DNA of 64,000 nt from Campylobacteraceae bacterium (GTDB lineage: Bacteria > Campylobacterota > Campylobacteria > Campylobacterales > Sulfurovaceae). Shown here piece by piece: positions 53,045-63,701 of this stretch (the stretch's first letter is position 1; each line of letters starts with the position of its first letter). The notes beneath the pieces are model-generated. The model made no database searches, was not told the origin of the DNA, and saw nothing but the letters and a program-made list of their open reading frames with translations. The stretch is taken from the NCBI GenBank assembly GCA_027065045.1, contig JAMOOX010000007.1:1-64000 (forward strand). The letters run 5' to 3'. The position numbers and the translations under genes were made by a program.

Positions 53045-56000
53045 TTATACCAACTCCTCTTCTATCAATATACCAATCTCCTTGGCATCATCAATAATCA
53101 AATCACTTACTCTAAGTTTGGATTCAATTACTACATCTGCTAGTTTTGATTTGATATATAGTTTTAGTTGTCTCTCTCCTCTATGTTTCTCTACTAGATA
53201 TAATAGTTTATCTACAATATCACTATCATTATCTAAGTTTAATGATAACATTAGTGGAGGAAGTTCATCAATTACAGGGATAAATTTTTCTTCTGTTTTG
53301 ATTTTAATTTTTGTTCTTTTGGCATCTTTTAAAGCACTTATTTTAAGTATGTTCATTCTTGTAAAGTTGTCATCTTTAGTGATTTTGACTTTAAAAGCTA
53401 TAGGTTTATTTATATCAAAATCTTCATCTAGTTCTCTTAATCTATTTTCAAATAGCATAAGTTCTATATTACCATGTAAATCCATAATATTTGCTATTCC
53501 AAATTTATTACCCTTTTTAGATATTTTTTCTGTAATCTCTTCTATTTTACCAATAAAAAGAGCTTCACTTCCATCTGCTAAATCTGGTATTTGAGAACTT
53601 AGAGTATATTTGATTTTATCAAGTTCAACTCTATACTCATCTAAAGGGTGTCCGGATACATAAAATCCCAAAGATGCTTTTTCAAACTCTAATATCTCTA
53701 TACCCTTATACTCCTCTTCATTATCTTTACATCAATAGTAACCATATCTTCATCATCACCAAATAGCGAACCAACTGCTTGTTTTTTGGCAAGTGAAGCT
53801 TTATTTGCACTATCCATTAGATACTCCAAATTATTAAGTAGTGCCTTTCTACTATATTCAAATATATCTAACGCACCTGATTTTATAAGTGCTTCTATTA
53901 CTCTTTTATTGACTTTTGATGAGTCTATTCTACTAATAAAATCACTTAAATCACTAAATTCTCCCTCTTGGCGAGTCTTTAAAATTGACTTAATAGCTAC
54001 ATCTCCTGCACCTTTTAATGCGCCCATTCCAAATAAGATTACCTCTTTATCCTCTTGGACAGATGGTGTAAATACCAAATCAGATTTATTAATATCAGGT
54101 GGGAGTAGCCCTATTCCCATTCGCTTGACCTCATCAACATACTTGACTACTTTTGTGGTATTATCTTTTTCTAGTGTAAGTAGAGCTGACATAAATTCTG
54201 TTGGGTGATATTTTTTGAGATATGTGGTATAAAATGTAATCAAAGCATAAGCAGCCGAGTGAGATTTATTAAATCCATACCCTGCAAACTTCACAATCAA
54301 ATCAAAAAGCTCCATAGCTGTATCTCTATCATGCCCCTTTTCTACTGCCCCATCTGCAAATTGATTTTGAAGCTTATCCATCTCCTCTTTAATCTTTTTA
54401 CCCATAGCACGACGAACTAAATCAGCCCCACCAAGAGAGAACCCACCAATAGTTTGAACTATCTGCATAACCTGTTCTTGATATACAATTACCCCATAAG
54501 TTGGCTTCAATATTGGTTCTAGTTCTTTAAATACATAAGTAATTTCTGCTCTTCCATGTTTTCTCTCAATAAAATCATCAAGCATTCCAGACTCCATAGG
54601 ACCTGGGCGATAAAGAGCAAGAACGGCGATAATATCTTCAAAGTTATTTGGCTTTAACCTAAAGTTCAAATCCTGCATACCTGCTGATTCTATCTGAAAT
54701 AATCCCACAGTATTCCCTGTTTGGATTAGTTCATAAACACCTTTATCATCTACATCTTTTTCTTGAAAGTTTATCCTACTTCCATATCTTTTTTCTACTA
54801 ATTTATTAGCCTCTTCTACAACTGTAAGAGTCTTAAGCCCCAAAAAGTCAAACTTAATCAAATCCACATCTTCAACATATTTACCATTATATTGAGTAGC
54901 TAGAGTATCAAGTCCAGTTGGTTTAAATAGAGGTGTCTTTTTCCAAAGCTCCTCATTGCTAATTACAACTCCTGCTGCATGAGTCCCTGCATTACGATTT
55001 AGCCCCTCCAAAGCCACAGCATATTTCCAAACCCTCTTAGCCTCTTTATCTCTATCTAAAAGTTCTTGAATTTTTGGCTCTTTAGCAAGTGATTTTTCAA
55101 GATTAATTCCAAGTTCATCAGGAATAAGCTTAGCCATAGCATCAGCCTTTGAATAAGGCATATCAAGAACCCTAGCCACATCACGAATTACACCCTTTGC
55201 CAAAAGCTTACCAAATGTAATAATTTGAGCCACATTATGTCGCCCATACTTCTCTACAACATAATCTAATATCTCCCCCCTACGACTCTGACAAAAATCC
55301 ATATCAATATCAGGCATAGATACCCGTTCAGGATTAAGAAACCTCTCAAAAAGCAATCCATAAGGAATAGGGTCTATATCTGTAATTTCAAGAGAGTATG
55401 CTACAAGGCTACCTGCGGCCGAATTATGAACTATATAATTAGTTGTTGTATAAGAGTGGTCATCTTCTACTGTAAAATCATAAACTTTAGTTTTAGTTTT
55501 AGGTTTTTTATCTATGTTTCTAACTTTTAATTTAATAAAATCTTTTTCTATTTTATATATATTTTGTCTGCTTTTAGGAATATCATAAATTGAACCATTT
55601 GATGGAATATTAATTGTATATTGTGAGTTACCATCTTTTAATGGAATAGATGTCATTTCTCTTTTATCTTCTCTTAAAGTTGATGGTATGCCAACTTGAA
55701 AAAGTAATTTTCTTGTTTGTAAAGCTAGTTTAGTTGATACAGTTGTAATTTTTATTCTATCTAAAGAGGTATATCCATCTGCTGATATATAACCATCTAA
55801 AACCTCTAAAATTTCTTGTTTTGGAAGAGAAAATACAAAACTAGGAATATATTTTGAGTTTGATTCAAATCTATAATTTTCAAAAGTCTTAGCAAAAAAT
55901 GAGTGTAAAAATTTATCATGAATATTTATATCAATAATAGATTTTGTCTTTAAAAGTGAATAATCATAACCATTCTCTTCTATAAAAGCCAACGATTCAT

Positions 56001-57894
56001 CAATACCTTTTTTATCATCTTTATAAAAAACAATTGATACACTCTTTCTCTTCATATCTTTTCTAATATGTCCATCACAAATCCATCTACCTAAAAACTT
56101 TCTAAAATAGTAACTATTTTGTAAATATCTCTTGATTTTTCTTTGATTTAATTCATCTACATATTTTACCCAATCATCAATTGAGTTAAATCCATTTAAA
56201 ATATAATTTTCTATATCTTTAATAGTTTTTTGTTTAATATTTACATCTTTACCAATTATATAATTATAATATTTTTTAATAGTTGCTTTTGTTTTTGGAA
56301 TATTATTAGATAAATCTTTTAGACTATATCTATTTTTTTTATTTTGAGAGTATTTATAGATTAAATATCCATTATCTTCTCTGTAATTATCATTACAAAA
56401 CTCTAATAAATCAAACTCTTTAATATCTTGAATACCATATTTTGGAATAGGAATAACCAACCAATCTTTAACTGTTATATCTTTTGCCTCTTTCCAATTA
56501 TCATCTCCTAAATATATCTTATGGTCATTTGTAAGAGTTATATTATTGATTAAATCTCCATAAAATGTAGATATAGTTATTAGTTCTTCTTCTATTGGAT
56601 ATTCAAAAATCTCTGTAACTCTTTTAGATTGATTATTATGAGAAATTACTACATCTCCAATTTCTATTTTATCAATTCTTTTAGTATCTATTTGATTATT
56701 ATTTGAAGTATAAACTAAAGTATCTTTAGTAAGACAACCTCTCCCTGGTCCTACTGGAATATTCATCTCCTTAGCCTTAGCCACAAACTCCCAAACTATT
56801 AGCATATACCCTGGGAATTTCATAGAGTTGATAATTTCCATCTCTACATCTAATCTATCTCTATACTCTTGATGTTTAGATTTATCTACAAACTTTAATC
56901 TCTCTTCTAATCCCTTTTTACAAAGATGATTAAACAGTACTATATCAGAAGCTAAAGAGTACTCATCTTTATCAGGTAACTCTATCCCCTCATCTCTAGC
57001 TATCTGTTGAGCAAATTTGAAGTTTGGAGGGGTTGGATTACCTAGTTTTATCTCTAAATTACATTTATTTGCTATCTCTTGGGTATTTTCCAATGCCTCT
57101 GGAATATCAGCAAAAAGCTCTGCCATCTGCTCTGGAGATTTGAGATAAAATTCATGGACACTATGTCGCATTCTATCTGGGTCATCATAGAGTTTATTCA
57201 TAGCTATACACATAAATGCTTCGTGTGATTCGGCGTGTTCTTGATATAGATAGTGAGTATCATTAGTGGCTATAATTTTAATCCCTGTCTCTTGTGAGAG
57301 CTTGATAAGTTGGGTATCAATATCATATTGATGTCCTATACCATGACGCATAAGTTCTAAATAAAAATCATCTCCAAAGACTGCTTTATATTTCAAAGCT
57401 ACCTTTTTTGCCTCTTCATACCCTTTTGCTCCATTTTTTAGATTTCTCTCACTTAAATTTAGATGCCAGTTTATCTCTCCTTGAAGACAAGCAGAAGAAC
57501 AAATCAACCCCTCACAATTATTTTTGAGTAAATCCCAATTTATTCGTGGATAGTAATAAAATCCATTAATATATGCTTGTGATGAGAGATACATAAGATT
57601 TTTATACCCTATATCATTTTTGGCAAATAGAGATATATGAAATCTTTTACGAGTAGATTTATCCCCAATATCCTCTTCATTATGGATATATCCCTCCATT
57701 CCAATAATAGGTTTTATCCCCTCTTTTTTCATAGCATTATAAAAGTCAATCACACCAAACATATTACCATGGTCGCTCATAGCAATACTATCCATACCCA
57801 ACTCTTTTGCCCTTTTGGCCAACTCTTTAATCTTGTTTGCCCCATCTAATAGAGAGTACTCAGTATGAAGATGAAGATGTGTAAATTTACTCAT
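53045..57894 (-). pseudogene. dnaE: DNA polymerase III alpha, intein-bearing, apparent 3' frameshift
   Basis: The replicative polymerase. The first frame (57894-53698, 1398 codons) has the PHP domain (FTHLHLHTEYSLLDGANKI), the palm (MPDIDMDFCQSRRGEILDYV) and a 438-residue intein. It ends at VTIDVK then IMKRSIRV. The remaining C-terminus continues in the -1 frame: DNEEEYKGIEILEFEKASLG leading into GFYVSGHPLDEYRVELDKI and the OB-fold end at 53045. Adding one A to the AAA run at about 53728 would restore one protein of roughly 1180 residues after splicing. Being essential, the gene is probably intact in the cell or the break is recent; a sequencing indel is possible. Confidence 0.8.
55423..56736 (-). 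mobile_element. DnaE intein with LAGLIDADG homing endonuclease
   Basis: A protein-splicing element of 438 residues (codons 387-824) inside dnaE. It begins with Cys in CLTKDTLVYTSN right after GPGRG and ends with TTNYIVHN before Ser+1 of SAAGSL, giving the Cys1 / His-Asn / Ser+1 chemistry. Block B is present as TLTNDHKIYL. The middle carries two dodecapeptide-like motifs, FLGRWICDGHIR and VLDGYISADGYT, of a DOD endonuclease. Its codon use is as AT-rich as the host, so residence is not very recent. Splicing rebuilds GRGSAAGSLV, the conserved polymerase loop. Confidence 0.92.
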
Positions 57895-57902
57895 TTTTTG
57901 CC

Positions 57903-58094
57903 TTAATTAATTATCTCTTTTACTCTACCCACACTACCATCACTAAGTCTAACCTTAATTCCATGGTGGTGATTTGCTGAATTTGTCAAAATATTTTGTA
58001 CTATTCCATTTGTAAGTTTTCCATTTCTTTGGTTCTCTTTTAATACAATATTTACCTCTAGTCCTGATTTAATATTTGCTCTTTTTGTATTCAT
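57903..58094 (-). CDS. YwbE family protein
   Basis: A 63-residue YwbE/DUF2196 protein (SGLEVNIVLKENQRNGKLTN, HHHGIKVRLSDGSVGRVKEI), a small beta-barrel of unknown function. ATG 58094 with AAGGAT upstream is chosen over the longer frame from 58121. Lies 8 bases upstream of dnaE. Confidence 0.88.
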   Translation of the reverse strand: MNTKRANIKSGLEVNIVLKENQRNGKLTNGIVQNILTNSANHHHGIKVRLSDGSVGRVKEIIN

Positions 58095-58177
58095 TATAAT
58101 ATCCTTTTTGCAATTATACAATATATTTAATTTAATAAGTTACAATTAATAAATTAAATATCAAGGATATTATTAAA

Positions 58178-58366
58178 ATGAAAAAGACTCTAATACTATT
58201 ATCGGTAACTAGCTCTATTCTATTGGCAAACACGCCTTTGGAACTGTTGAAAACTAAATGTGCTTCGTGTCATATATTAACTACACCCACAGCAAGTATA
58301 TTGCCTACACTAAAAGCACCTGCAATAGAGGCTGTAATGCTTCATCTAAAGGTGATTTATGAGTGA
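58178..58366 (+). pseudogene. Truncated small cytochrome c
   Basis: Signal peptide (LILLSVTSSILLA) and haem site KCASCH at residues ~28-33, then PTLKAPAIEAVMLHLK where an intact homologue would continue ~35 residues to a C-terminal Cys or Met segment. Here the frame ends in VIYE and a stop; a short MSELERIEG frame overlaps. Likely a 3' deletion. Confidence 0.55.
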
Positions 58367-58423
58367 ATTAGAAAGAATTGAAGGCTGAAACTATTATCTT
58401 ATTTTAAATTAAAGTAATTATGT

Positions 58424-58996
58424 CTATCTAGCATCTGCTAAAGTAAGGGCAAATATCACATCAACATTATATCTTTTCAATAATATATAAGCCTCTTGTA
58501 GTGTAATACCCGTAGTTATGGTATCATCTACTAATATAGCCTCTATATCACTCTTGCCACTATATCTAAAATCTCTACTATTTTCAAGCCTAAAATCCAA
58601 TGATTTACCTGCATAACTTACTCTATTTTGAGCTATCAAAGCATTATGTAAAGGGATTGAGAGTTTAGTTTTCATAGAGTGGGTTAATATAGCTACATTA
58701 GAGTAGCCATAACTAATATGTTCATCTATACCTATAATATATATTGGATTATCAATATTTTCTATAAACTTACCTATAAAAGGTTTAGTGGTGATTTTGG
58801 CTAACTCTTTATATACTCTATGTCCTACTACACTATATTTAGAGGTTATAAAATCTGAAATATTTTGATATTTATAGAAGCTATAAACCTCTAAACCACC
58901 TATCTCTCTTTTGCTAATAGAGGGCTTTAATATAGTATTTTTACACTTTTTACAAATTGCCACCAATGATAATTGATAACAACTTAAACATCTCAT
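58424..58996 (-). CDS. ComF family phosphoribosyltransferase-like protein
   Basis: A 190-residue ComF/GntX-type protein: N-terminal zinc-like cysteines (CLSCYQLSLVAICKKC) and the PRPP-binding loop AILVDDTITTGITLQEAYIL near the end. ComF is needed for DNA uptake in competent bacteria, perhaps for handling imported single strands. Begins 1 base after fabD on the same strand. Confidence 0.87.
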   Translation of the reverse strand: MRCLSCYQLSLVAICKKCKNTILKPSISKREIGGLEVYSFYKYQNISDFITSKYSVVGHRVYKELAKITTKPFIGKFIENIDNPIYIIGIDEHISYGYSNVAILTHSMKTKLSIPLHNALIAQNRVSYAGKSLDFRLENSRDFRYSGKSDIEAILVDDTITTGITLQEAYILLKRYNVDVIFALTLADAR

Positions 58997-59935
58997 TTAC
59001 AGTGCTTTGATAGCCTCTATTGTACTCTCTAATGATGCCATATCAGATACTACAAAGTGAGGTTTTTTCGTAGCTCTTCTATTTAGCCCTTTTAATACTC
59101 CACCATGTCCAAACTCAATATAACAATCAACTTCATCATCAAATTTAGCGATAGATTGTTTATACATTACAGGAGATACCAACTGCTTCACCAATAAATC
59201 TAAGGCTTCATCTTTACTTTCATATCTATCTGCTGTTACATTTGAGATTACAGGTGCTTTAAACTCATCTTTGAGTACCTCTTGGAGTTTAGCCTCTAAT
59301 GGAGCTTTGGCACTATCTAATAATGGACAATGACTAGCTACTGACATATTTAGAAGCATAGCTCTTTTTGCCTTTGCCTCTTTTAATATTGCTACTAACT
59401 TTTCTAAATCAGATTTAACACCTGCTATTACAATTTGCCCTTTAGCATTATAATTTACTGCCCAAACTTTAAGTCCATTATCTCTTTGAGTCTGTGTAAT
59501 CTCTTCTACAACTTCATCATCTAATCCAAGAGATACCATCATACCAACATCAGCACCCTCACAAGCCTGAGCCATCAATTCACCTCTAAGATTTACCAAA
59601 GATACAGCATCTAAAAAGTCCAAAGCCCCCACACTTACAAGAGCAGAAAATTCACCTAATGAGTGTCCTAAGGCATAATATGGAGTAATATTCATAGCAT
59701 CTTGAAATAGTCTATTAGCAATAGAAGATACCAAAAGTATAGCAGGTTGTGTAAATTGTGTTTTTTCTAAATCACTGTTTTCACTAAATAATAATTTTTT
59801 AAAATCTATACCACTACTTTTAGATGCCTCATCTATCATATCTTTTGCTACTTGAGAATTGTTATAAAAATTCTCTCCCATACCCATAGCTTGAGAACCT
59901 TGCCCAGGGAATAAAAACGCACATTTAATTGACAT
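58997..59935 (-). CDS. fabD: Malonyl-CoA:ACP transacylase
   Basis: A 312-residue enzyme loading malonate on ACP for fatty acid synthesis. FPGQGSQAMGMGENF, YALGHSLGEFSALVS (catalytic Ser) and MSVASHCPLL (catalytic His) are present. First gene before comF. The upstream region is a 400-base gap with a gene remnant. Confidence 0.95.
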   Translation of the reverse strand: MSIKCAFLFPGQGSQAMGMGENFYNNSQVAKDMIDEASKSSGIDFKKLLFSENSDLEKTQFTQPAILLVSSIANRLFQDAMNITPYYALGHSLGEFSALVSVGALDFLDAVSLVNLRGELMAQACEGADVGMMVSLGLDDEVVEEITQTQRDNGLKVWAVNYNAKGQIVIAGVKSDLEKLVAILKEAKAKRAMLLNMSVASHCPLLDSAKAPLEAKLQEVLKDEFKAPVISNVTADRYESKDEALDLLVKQLVSPVMYKQSIAKFDDEVDCYIEFGHGGVLKGLNRRATKKPHFVVSDMASLESTIEAIKAL

Positions 59936-59995
59936 ATTAATAATCCTTAAAATTTTTTATATTTTATCTAAATATCTGTTAAAGTTATTAATAGA

Positions 59996-60190
59996 GTTTT
60001 CCTTCTAAATTAATTTAAATCTCTTTAATCTCATCTATACTTAACCGTATCCACATTAGCTTTTAATAGGTTCTCAACCATTTCTATTTTTTCTAGCTTT
60101 AATTTCTTTTCACTGCTTATTCTCTCTTCTTTAATCTTTAATTCACTATTGTTCATTTTTAGATAATCTAGCGTCTCTTTGGCTTTGGTT
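59996..60190 (-). pseudogene. Remnant of a transposase/Rpn-type C-terminus
   Basis: The 398-base gap before nth has no intact gene. On the minus strand a frame reads MNNSELKIKEERISSEKKLK and IEMVENLLKANVDTV, then in the next frame SIDEIKEI and a stop. Together this matches the helical end (LLKxNxD...T...LSxEEIxEI) of Rpn/PD-(D/E)XK family proteins. One frameshift and loss of the N-terminal nuclease region show decay. The rest of the gap (60200-60333) is AT-rich with no visible signal. Confidence 0.45.
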
Positions 60191-60333
60191 TTTTACTTTT
60201 ATATCTAGGCGATTAAATCTCTAGCTGTTGAATAAGTAAAATAAATAGTAGATAAAGACAAAAAACAACTATATTATAATTTTTTTTAAGGTATTATATC
60301 AAAATTAAATAGATTTATTAAAAAGGGTTAATA

Positions 60334-60978
60334 ATGGTAAAGATGGCAACTAAAAAAGAGATAGAGGAGATAAAGGCTCTATTTTTAACACATTATCCCA
60401 ACTCTGTAACTGAACTTAACTATAATAATCTATATGAACTATTAATATCTGTAATGTTGTCTGCTCAATGTACTGATAAGAGAGTTAATATTATAACCCC
60501 TGATTTATTTCAAAAGTTTTCAAATGTAGAAGAGTTAGCAAGGGCTAATATTGATGATATTAAAGCACTTATTAATAGTTGTTCATTTTTTAATAATAAA
60601 GCTAAAAATCTAATTAAAATGGCTCAAAAGGTAGTAGATGAGTTTAATGGGGAGATACCATTAACCCAAAAAGAGCTTATGAAATTAGCAGGTGTAGGAC
60701 AAAAGACGGCAAATGTAGTAATGATAGAACATAGTGGGGCAAATGTAATGGCTGTGGATACTCATGTATTTAGAGTATCTCATAGATTAGGATTAAGTAG
60801 TGCCTCTACTGCTATCTCAACAGAAGCCGAACTTACCAAAAAGCTCAAAGATAATCTACATCTATTTCATCAAGCAATGGTACTATTTGGAAGATATAAA
60901 TGTAAAGCACTTAATCCTCAATGTGAGGAGTGCTTTTTGGCTCATTTATGTAAGAGTAAGGATAGGTTTAAGGTTTAA
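60334..60978 (+). CDS. nth: Endonuclease III
   Basis: A 214-residue base-excision glycosylase/AP lyase for oxidised pyrimidines. LISVMLSAQCTDKRVN, the HhH motif LMKLAGVGQKTANVVM with catalytic Lys, VDTHVFRVSHRLGL with catalytic Asp, and the [4Fe-4S] motif CKALNPQCEECFLAHLC are all present. Two further starts (MAT at 60343) are possible. Convergent and overlapping by four bases with msrA. Confidence 0.95.
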   Translation: MVKMATKKEIEEIKALFLTHYPNSVTELNYNNLYELLISVMLSAQCTDKRVNIITPDLFQKFSNVEELARANIDDIKALINSCSFFNNKAKNLIKMAQKVVDEFNGEIPLTQKELMKLAGVGQKTANVVMIEHSGANVMAVDTHVFRVSHRLGLSSASTAISTEAELTKKLKDNLHLFHQAMVLFGRYKCKALNPQCEECFLAHLCKSKDRFKV

Positions 60979-61502
60979 TCTTCAATATAATCTCTAAACT
61001 TATCTTCTAATTTAGCTATTTTTGGAGAAATTACAGCCATACAATATCCTTGATTAGAGTTATTTTGATAGTAGTCTTGATGATAATCTTCGGCTATATA
61101 AAATCTATCTAGCTCCTCTATAATAGTTACTATCTCATCATCAAAATTCTCTTGAACCTTATCAATTACACTATAAGCCAACTCCTCATCTTCTATATTT
61201 TGATATAGTATTGTAGAGCGATATTGTGTGCCTATATCTGCTCCTTGTCTATTTAGAGTAGTTGGGTCGTGTAGTTCAAAAAATATCTCTAGTAGCTCTT
61301 TTGTAGATATGATTTTATCATCATATATAATCTTGACTACCTCAACATGTCCTGTTGTGCCACTACATATATCTCTATATGTTGGATTTACTAAATTTCC
61401 ATTAGCATATCCACTTATTACATCTTCTACACCATTTAATCTCTCAAAAACTGCCTCTATACACCAAAAACAACCACCACCTAATATAAGCTCTTTTCTC
61501 AT
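60975..61502 (-). CDS. msrA: Peptide methionine sulfoxide reductase A
   Basis: A 175-residue repair enzyme for S-methionine sulfoxide. ILGGGCFWCIEAVFE is the catalytic motif; GTTGHVEVVKIIYD and HDPTTLNRQGADIGTQYRS follow. No MsrB domain is fused. Normal length. Confidence 0.95.
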   Translation of the reverse strand: MRKELILGGGCFWCIEAVFERLNGVEDVISGYANGNLVNPTYRDICSGTTGHVEVVKIIYDDKIISTKELLEIFFELHDPTTLNRQGADIGTQYRSTILYQNIEDEELAYSVIDKVQENFDDEIVTIIEELDRFYIAEDYHQDYYQNNSNQGYCMAVISPKIAKLEDKFRDYIED

Positions 61503-61511
61503 TTAGATACC

Positions 61512-61766
61512 TTAGTTTAAGATTTTAGAACGAGATAGAGCATCTTCAATCTCTTGTTTGTTAATCTCTCCATCTATTGTGATTTTTAGACCATCTTCTA
61601 TCTCTTCTACTCTCATATCTTTGATTTTTTTCTTTGTATCATCACTCATACAATCACATTTACCCTCACTACAATTCTCTACCATTTTAAAGATAGTACC
61701 TTTTTGGACATCTCCACTAAATGATATATTTACACCACTACTTAACTTATTTACAACTCTTTTCAT
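61512..61766 (-). CDS. Small unknown protein, 84 aa
   Basis: An 84-residue soluble protein with three cysteines in NCSEGKCDCMSDDTKK and a C-terminal strand-helix unit (GLKITIDGEINKQEIEDALS). The clustered cysteines could bind metal. Starts 9 bases upstream of msrA and may share its transcript. No family recognised. Confidence 0.65.
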   Translation of the reverse strand: MKRVVNKLSSGVNISFSGDVQKGTIFKMVENCSEGKCDCMSDDTKKKIKDMRVEEIEDGLKITIDGEINKQEIEDALSRSKILN

Positions 61767-61806
61767 ATTTTTCCTTTTTGCTAATTTTACTATAAAATAT
61801 ATTAAT

Positions 61807-63699
61807 TTACCTATATAATCTATTATGATACATATAGTTAAGTGATACTACAAATGCTAAAGCATCTCTCTCTAGGTTATTATCTGACTCTATTTTTTGT
61901 AGATGTTTATTTTTATATACAAAAGTTAGAGGTTTTTTATTGGGTCTAAGTATTGCTACTTTGTTATCACTTCTTAGGGCATAATATCTATTAAACTGCA
62001 TTAGCGATATATTGGCTTTTTTATCACTAAATATAGAGTGTCCCATAATTGGATACTCTAAATCTAATCCCATTAAATCCAAAGCAGTTGCTAATATATC
62101 TGGTTGTGTGGCTATTTTTAGATATTTTTGTGGTTTTATATCAGTACCTAATATCATAGCAGGGATATGAAACATATTTATAGGTACTACATCATCTCCA
62201 TATACTCGTATATTATGGTCTGCTACAACTACAAATATAGTATCTTTATAATACTCCTCTTTTTGAGCCAATTCTATAAATTTACCTATTGCAAAATCAG
62301 CATATTTAATAGCATTTTTTACACTCTTTTTGGCTACTCCATCAATTAGAGTTATTTTATTATCAGGGAAATCAAAAGGACTATGATTTGATGTAGAGAA
62401 TATTACAGAAGCAAATTTTTGATTTTTGCTATAAAGCTTTTTATACTCGCTATTTGCCCTCTCTACTACATCACCATCACATACTCCCCAAGTACCTACA
62501 AATGATGGGTTTTTAAATTTTGGCTCATCTATAATCTCATCAAACCCATTACCAAAAAACCACCCTTTCATATTATCAAATCTACTCTCTCCACCATATA
62601 TAAATGATGTATAGTATCCATAGGGTTTAAGTAGTTTGGCTATTGTGAAATAATCTTTTTGTGATTTATTTCGCTTTAATACCCCTCTACCTGTGATAGA
62701 GAAATTACCTGCTACTAATCCTGCTATCCCTCTTACACTTCTAGTACCATTTGAGTATAAATCTCCAAAGAAAATAGAGCTTTTGGCTAATCTATTGAAG
62801 TTTGGACTTATCTCTTTGTCTTCAAAAAATTGATAACCATAACTCTCTTGAATAAATATCACAAGGTTTTTGGGTTTATCTCTTTTGAAATGTGTTTTTT
62901 CTACTCTTCTAAGAGGTAATTTAGTATCTATGCTTTTGATATTTAATCTACTCTCTACTCTACTAATAGCCTCTTTTATATCCATCTCTCCATAGCTTTT
63001 CATAACACTTTTACTACCATGCTTTTGATTGACATATATTGCATCAATAATAGAGTGAATTGAATTTTTGGTTATCTCATTTAGCATTCTATTAGATGAG
63101 TATATAGCATCAGATATATTAGCAGGACGATGTCCAAAAGATGACCTAGCACCAATAAAAAGTAGTATAAATAGTGGAATAAATATCAAAACTCTTTTCC
63201 AATATATTATCTCAAAAATATTATTTAGAGTCTCTTTGAAATTTCTAAGATAAATATAAATAAATCCTATAATCAATATTAAAGCTATAGATAATTCCAA
63301 TTTATACTCTGCTAATATCATAGAAAAGACCTCTCTAGGATACTCTAAATACTCTATAAATAGATAATTTGGACGCACATCATATTGAGCTATAAAAGGT
63401 AGTGTTGCCACCTCTATATATATCAAAATTGATATTAAAACTAAAAAATAGTATTTCAAAAATATATTAACAATATTTTGAGCTATCTTAGGTGCAAAGC
63501 TTAATAAAATAAGTGGTATAAGGAGCAGAAGAGATACCAAAATTGTATCCATTCTTAATCCATAAATAAATGAAAGCCAATAACTGCTATCACTATTTTG
63601 AATATTTTCAAAATATATTATAAATAGGGTAACTCTACCTATAAAAAATATTATTATCATATAGAAATAATATTTTAATAATTGATTAAATATGCTCAC
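61807..63699 (-). CDS. LTA-synthase-like sulfatase family membrane protein
   Basis: A 630-residue inner-membrane enzyme with five N-terminal helices (to ~residue 195) and a periplasmic sulfatase/phosphoglycerol transferase domain. NLVIFIQESYGYQFF gives the metal Glu, YSNGTRSVRGIAGLV the nucleophile Thr, and VVADHNIRVYG the metal Asp-His. Gram-negative members transfer phosphoglycerol or phosphoethanolamine to periplasmic glycans. Substrate here unknown. Starts 2 bases after the partial PAS gene. Confidence 0.88.
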   Translation of the reverse strand: MSIFNQLLKYYFYMIIIFFIGRVTLFIIYFENIQNSDSSYWLSFIYGLRMDTILVSLLLLIPLILLSFAPKIAQNIVNIFLKYYFLVLISILIYIEVATLPFIAQYDVRPNYLFIEYLEYPREVFSMILAEYKLELSIALILIIGFIYIYLRNFKETLNNIFEIIYWKRVLIFIPLFILLFIGARSSFGHRPANISDAIYSSNRMLNEITKNSIHSIIDAIYVNQKHGSKSVMKSYGEMDIKEAISRVESRLNIKSIDTKLPLRRVEKTHFKRDKPKNLVIFIQESYGYQFFEDKEISPNFNRLAKSSIFFGDLYSNGTRSVRGIAGLVAGNFSITGRGVLKRNKSQKDYFTIAKLLKPYGYYTSFIYGGESRFDNMKGWFFGNGFDEIIDEPKFKNPSFVGTWGVCDGDVVERANSEYKKLYSKNQKFASVIFSTSNHSPFDFPDNKITLIDGVAKKSVKNAIKYADFAIGKFIELAQKEEYYKDTIFVVVADHNIRVYGDDVVPINMFHIPAMILGTDIKPQKYLKIATQPDILATALDLMGLDLEYPIMGHSIFSDKKANISLMQFNRYYALRSDNKVAILRPNKKPLTFVYKNKHLQKIESDNNLERDALAFVVSLNYMYHNRLYR

Positions 63700-63701
63700 T
63701 A

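Noticed and set aside
53082-53594. A 170-residue plus-strand frame
   Set aside because: It is antisense to the conserved C-terminal part of dnaE, is Ser/Leu/Ile-rich as expected of a shadow, and has no ribosome site.
53698-53735. Programmed -1 frameshifting in dnaE
   Set aside because: No X-XXY-YYZ slippery site and no clear downstream stem were seen at the joint; a simple A-run indel explains it better.
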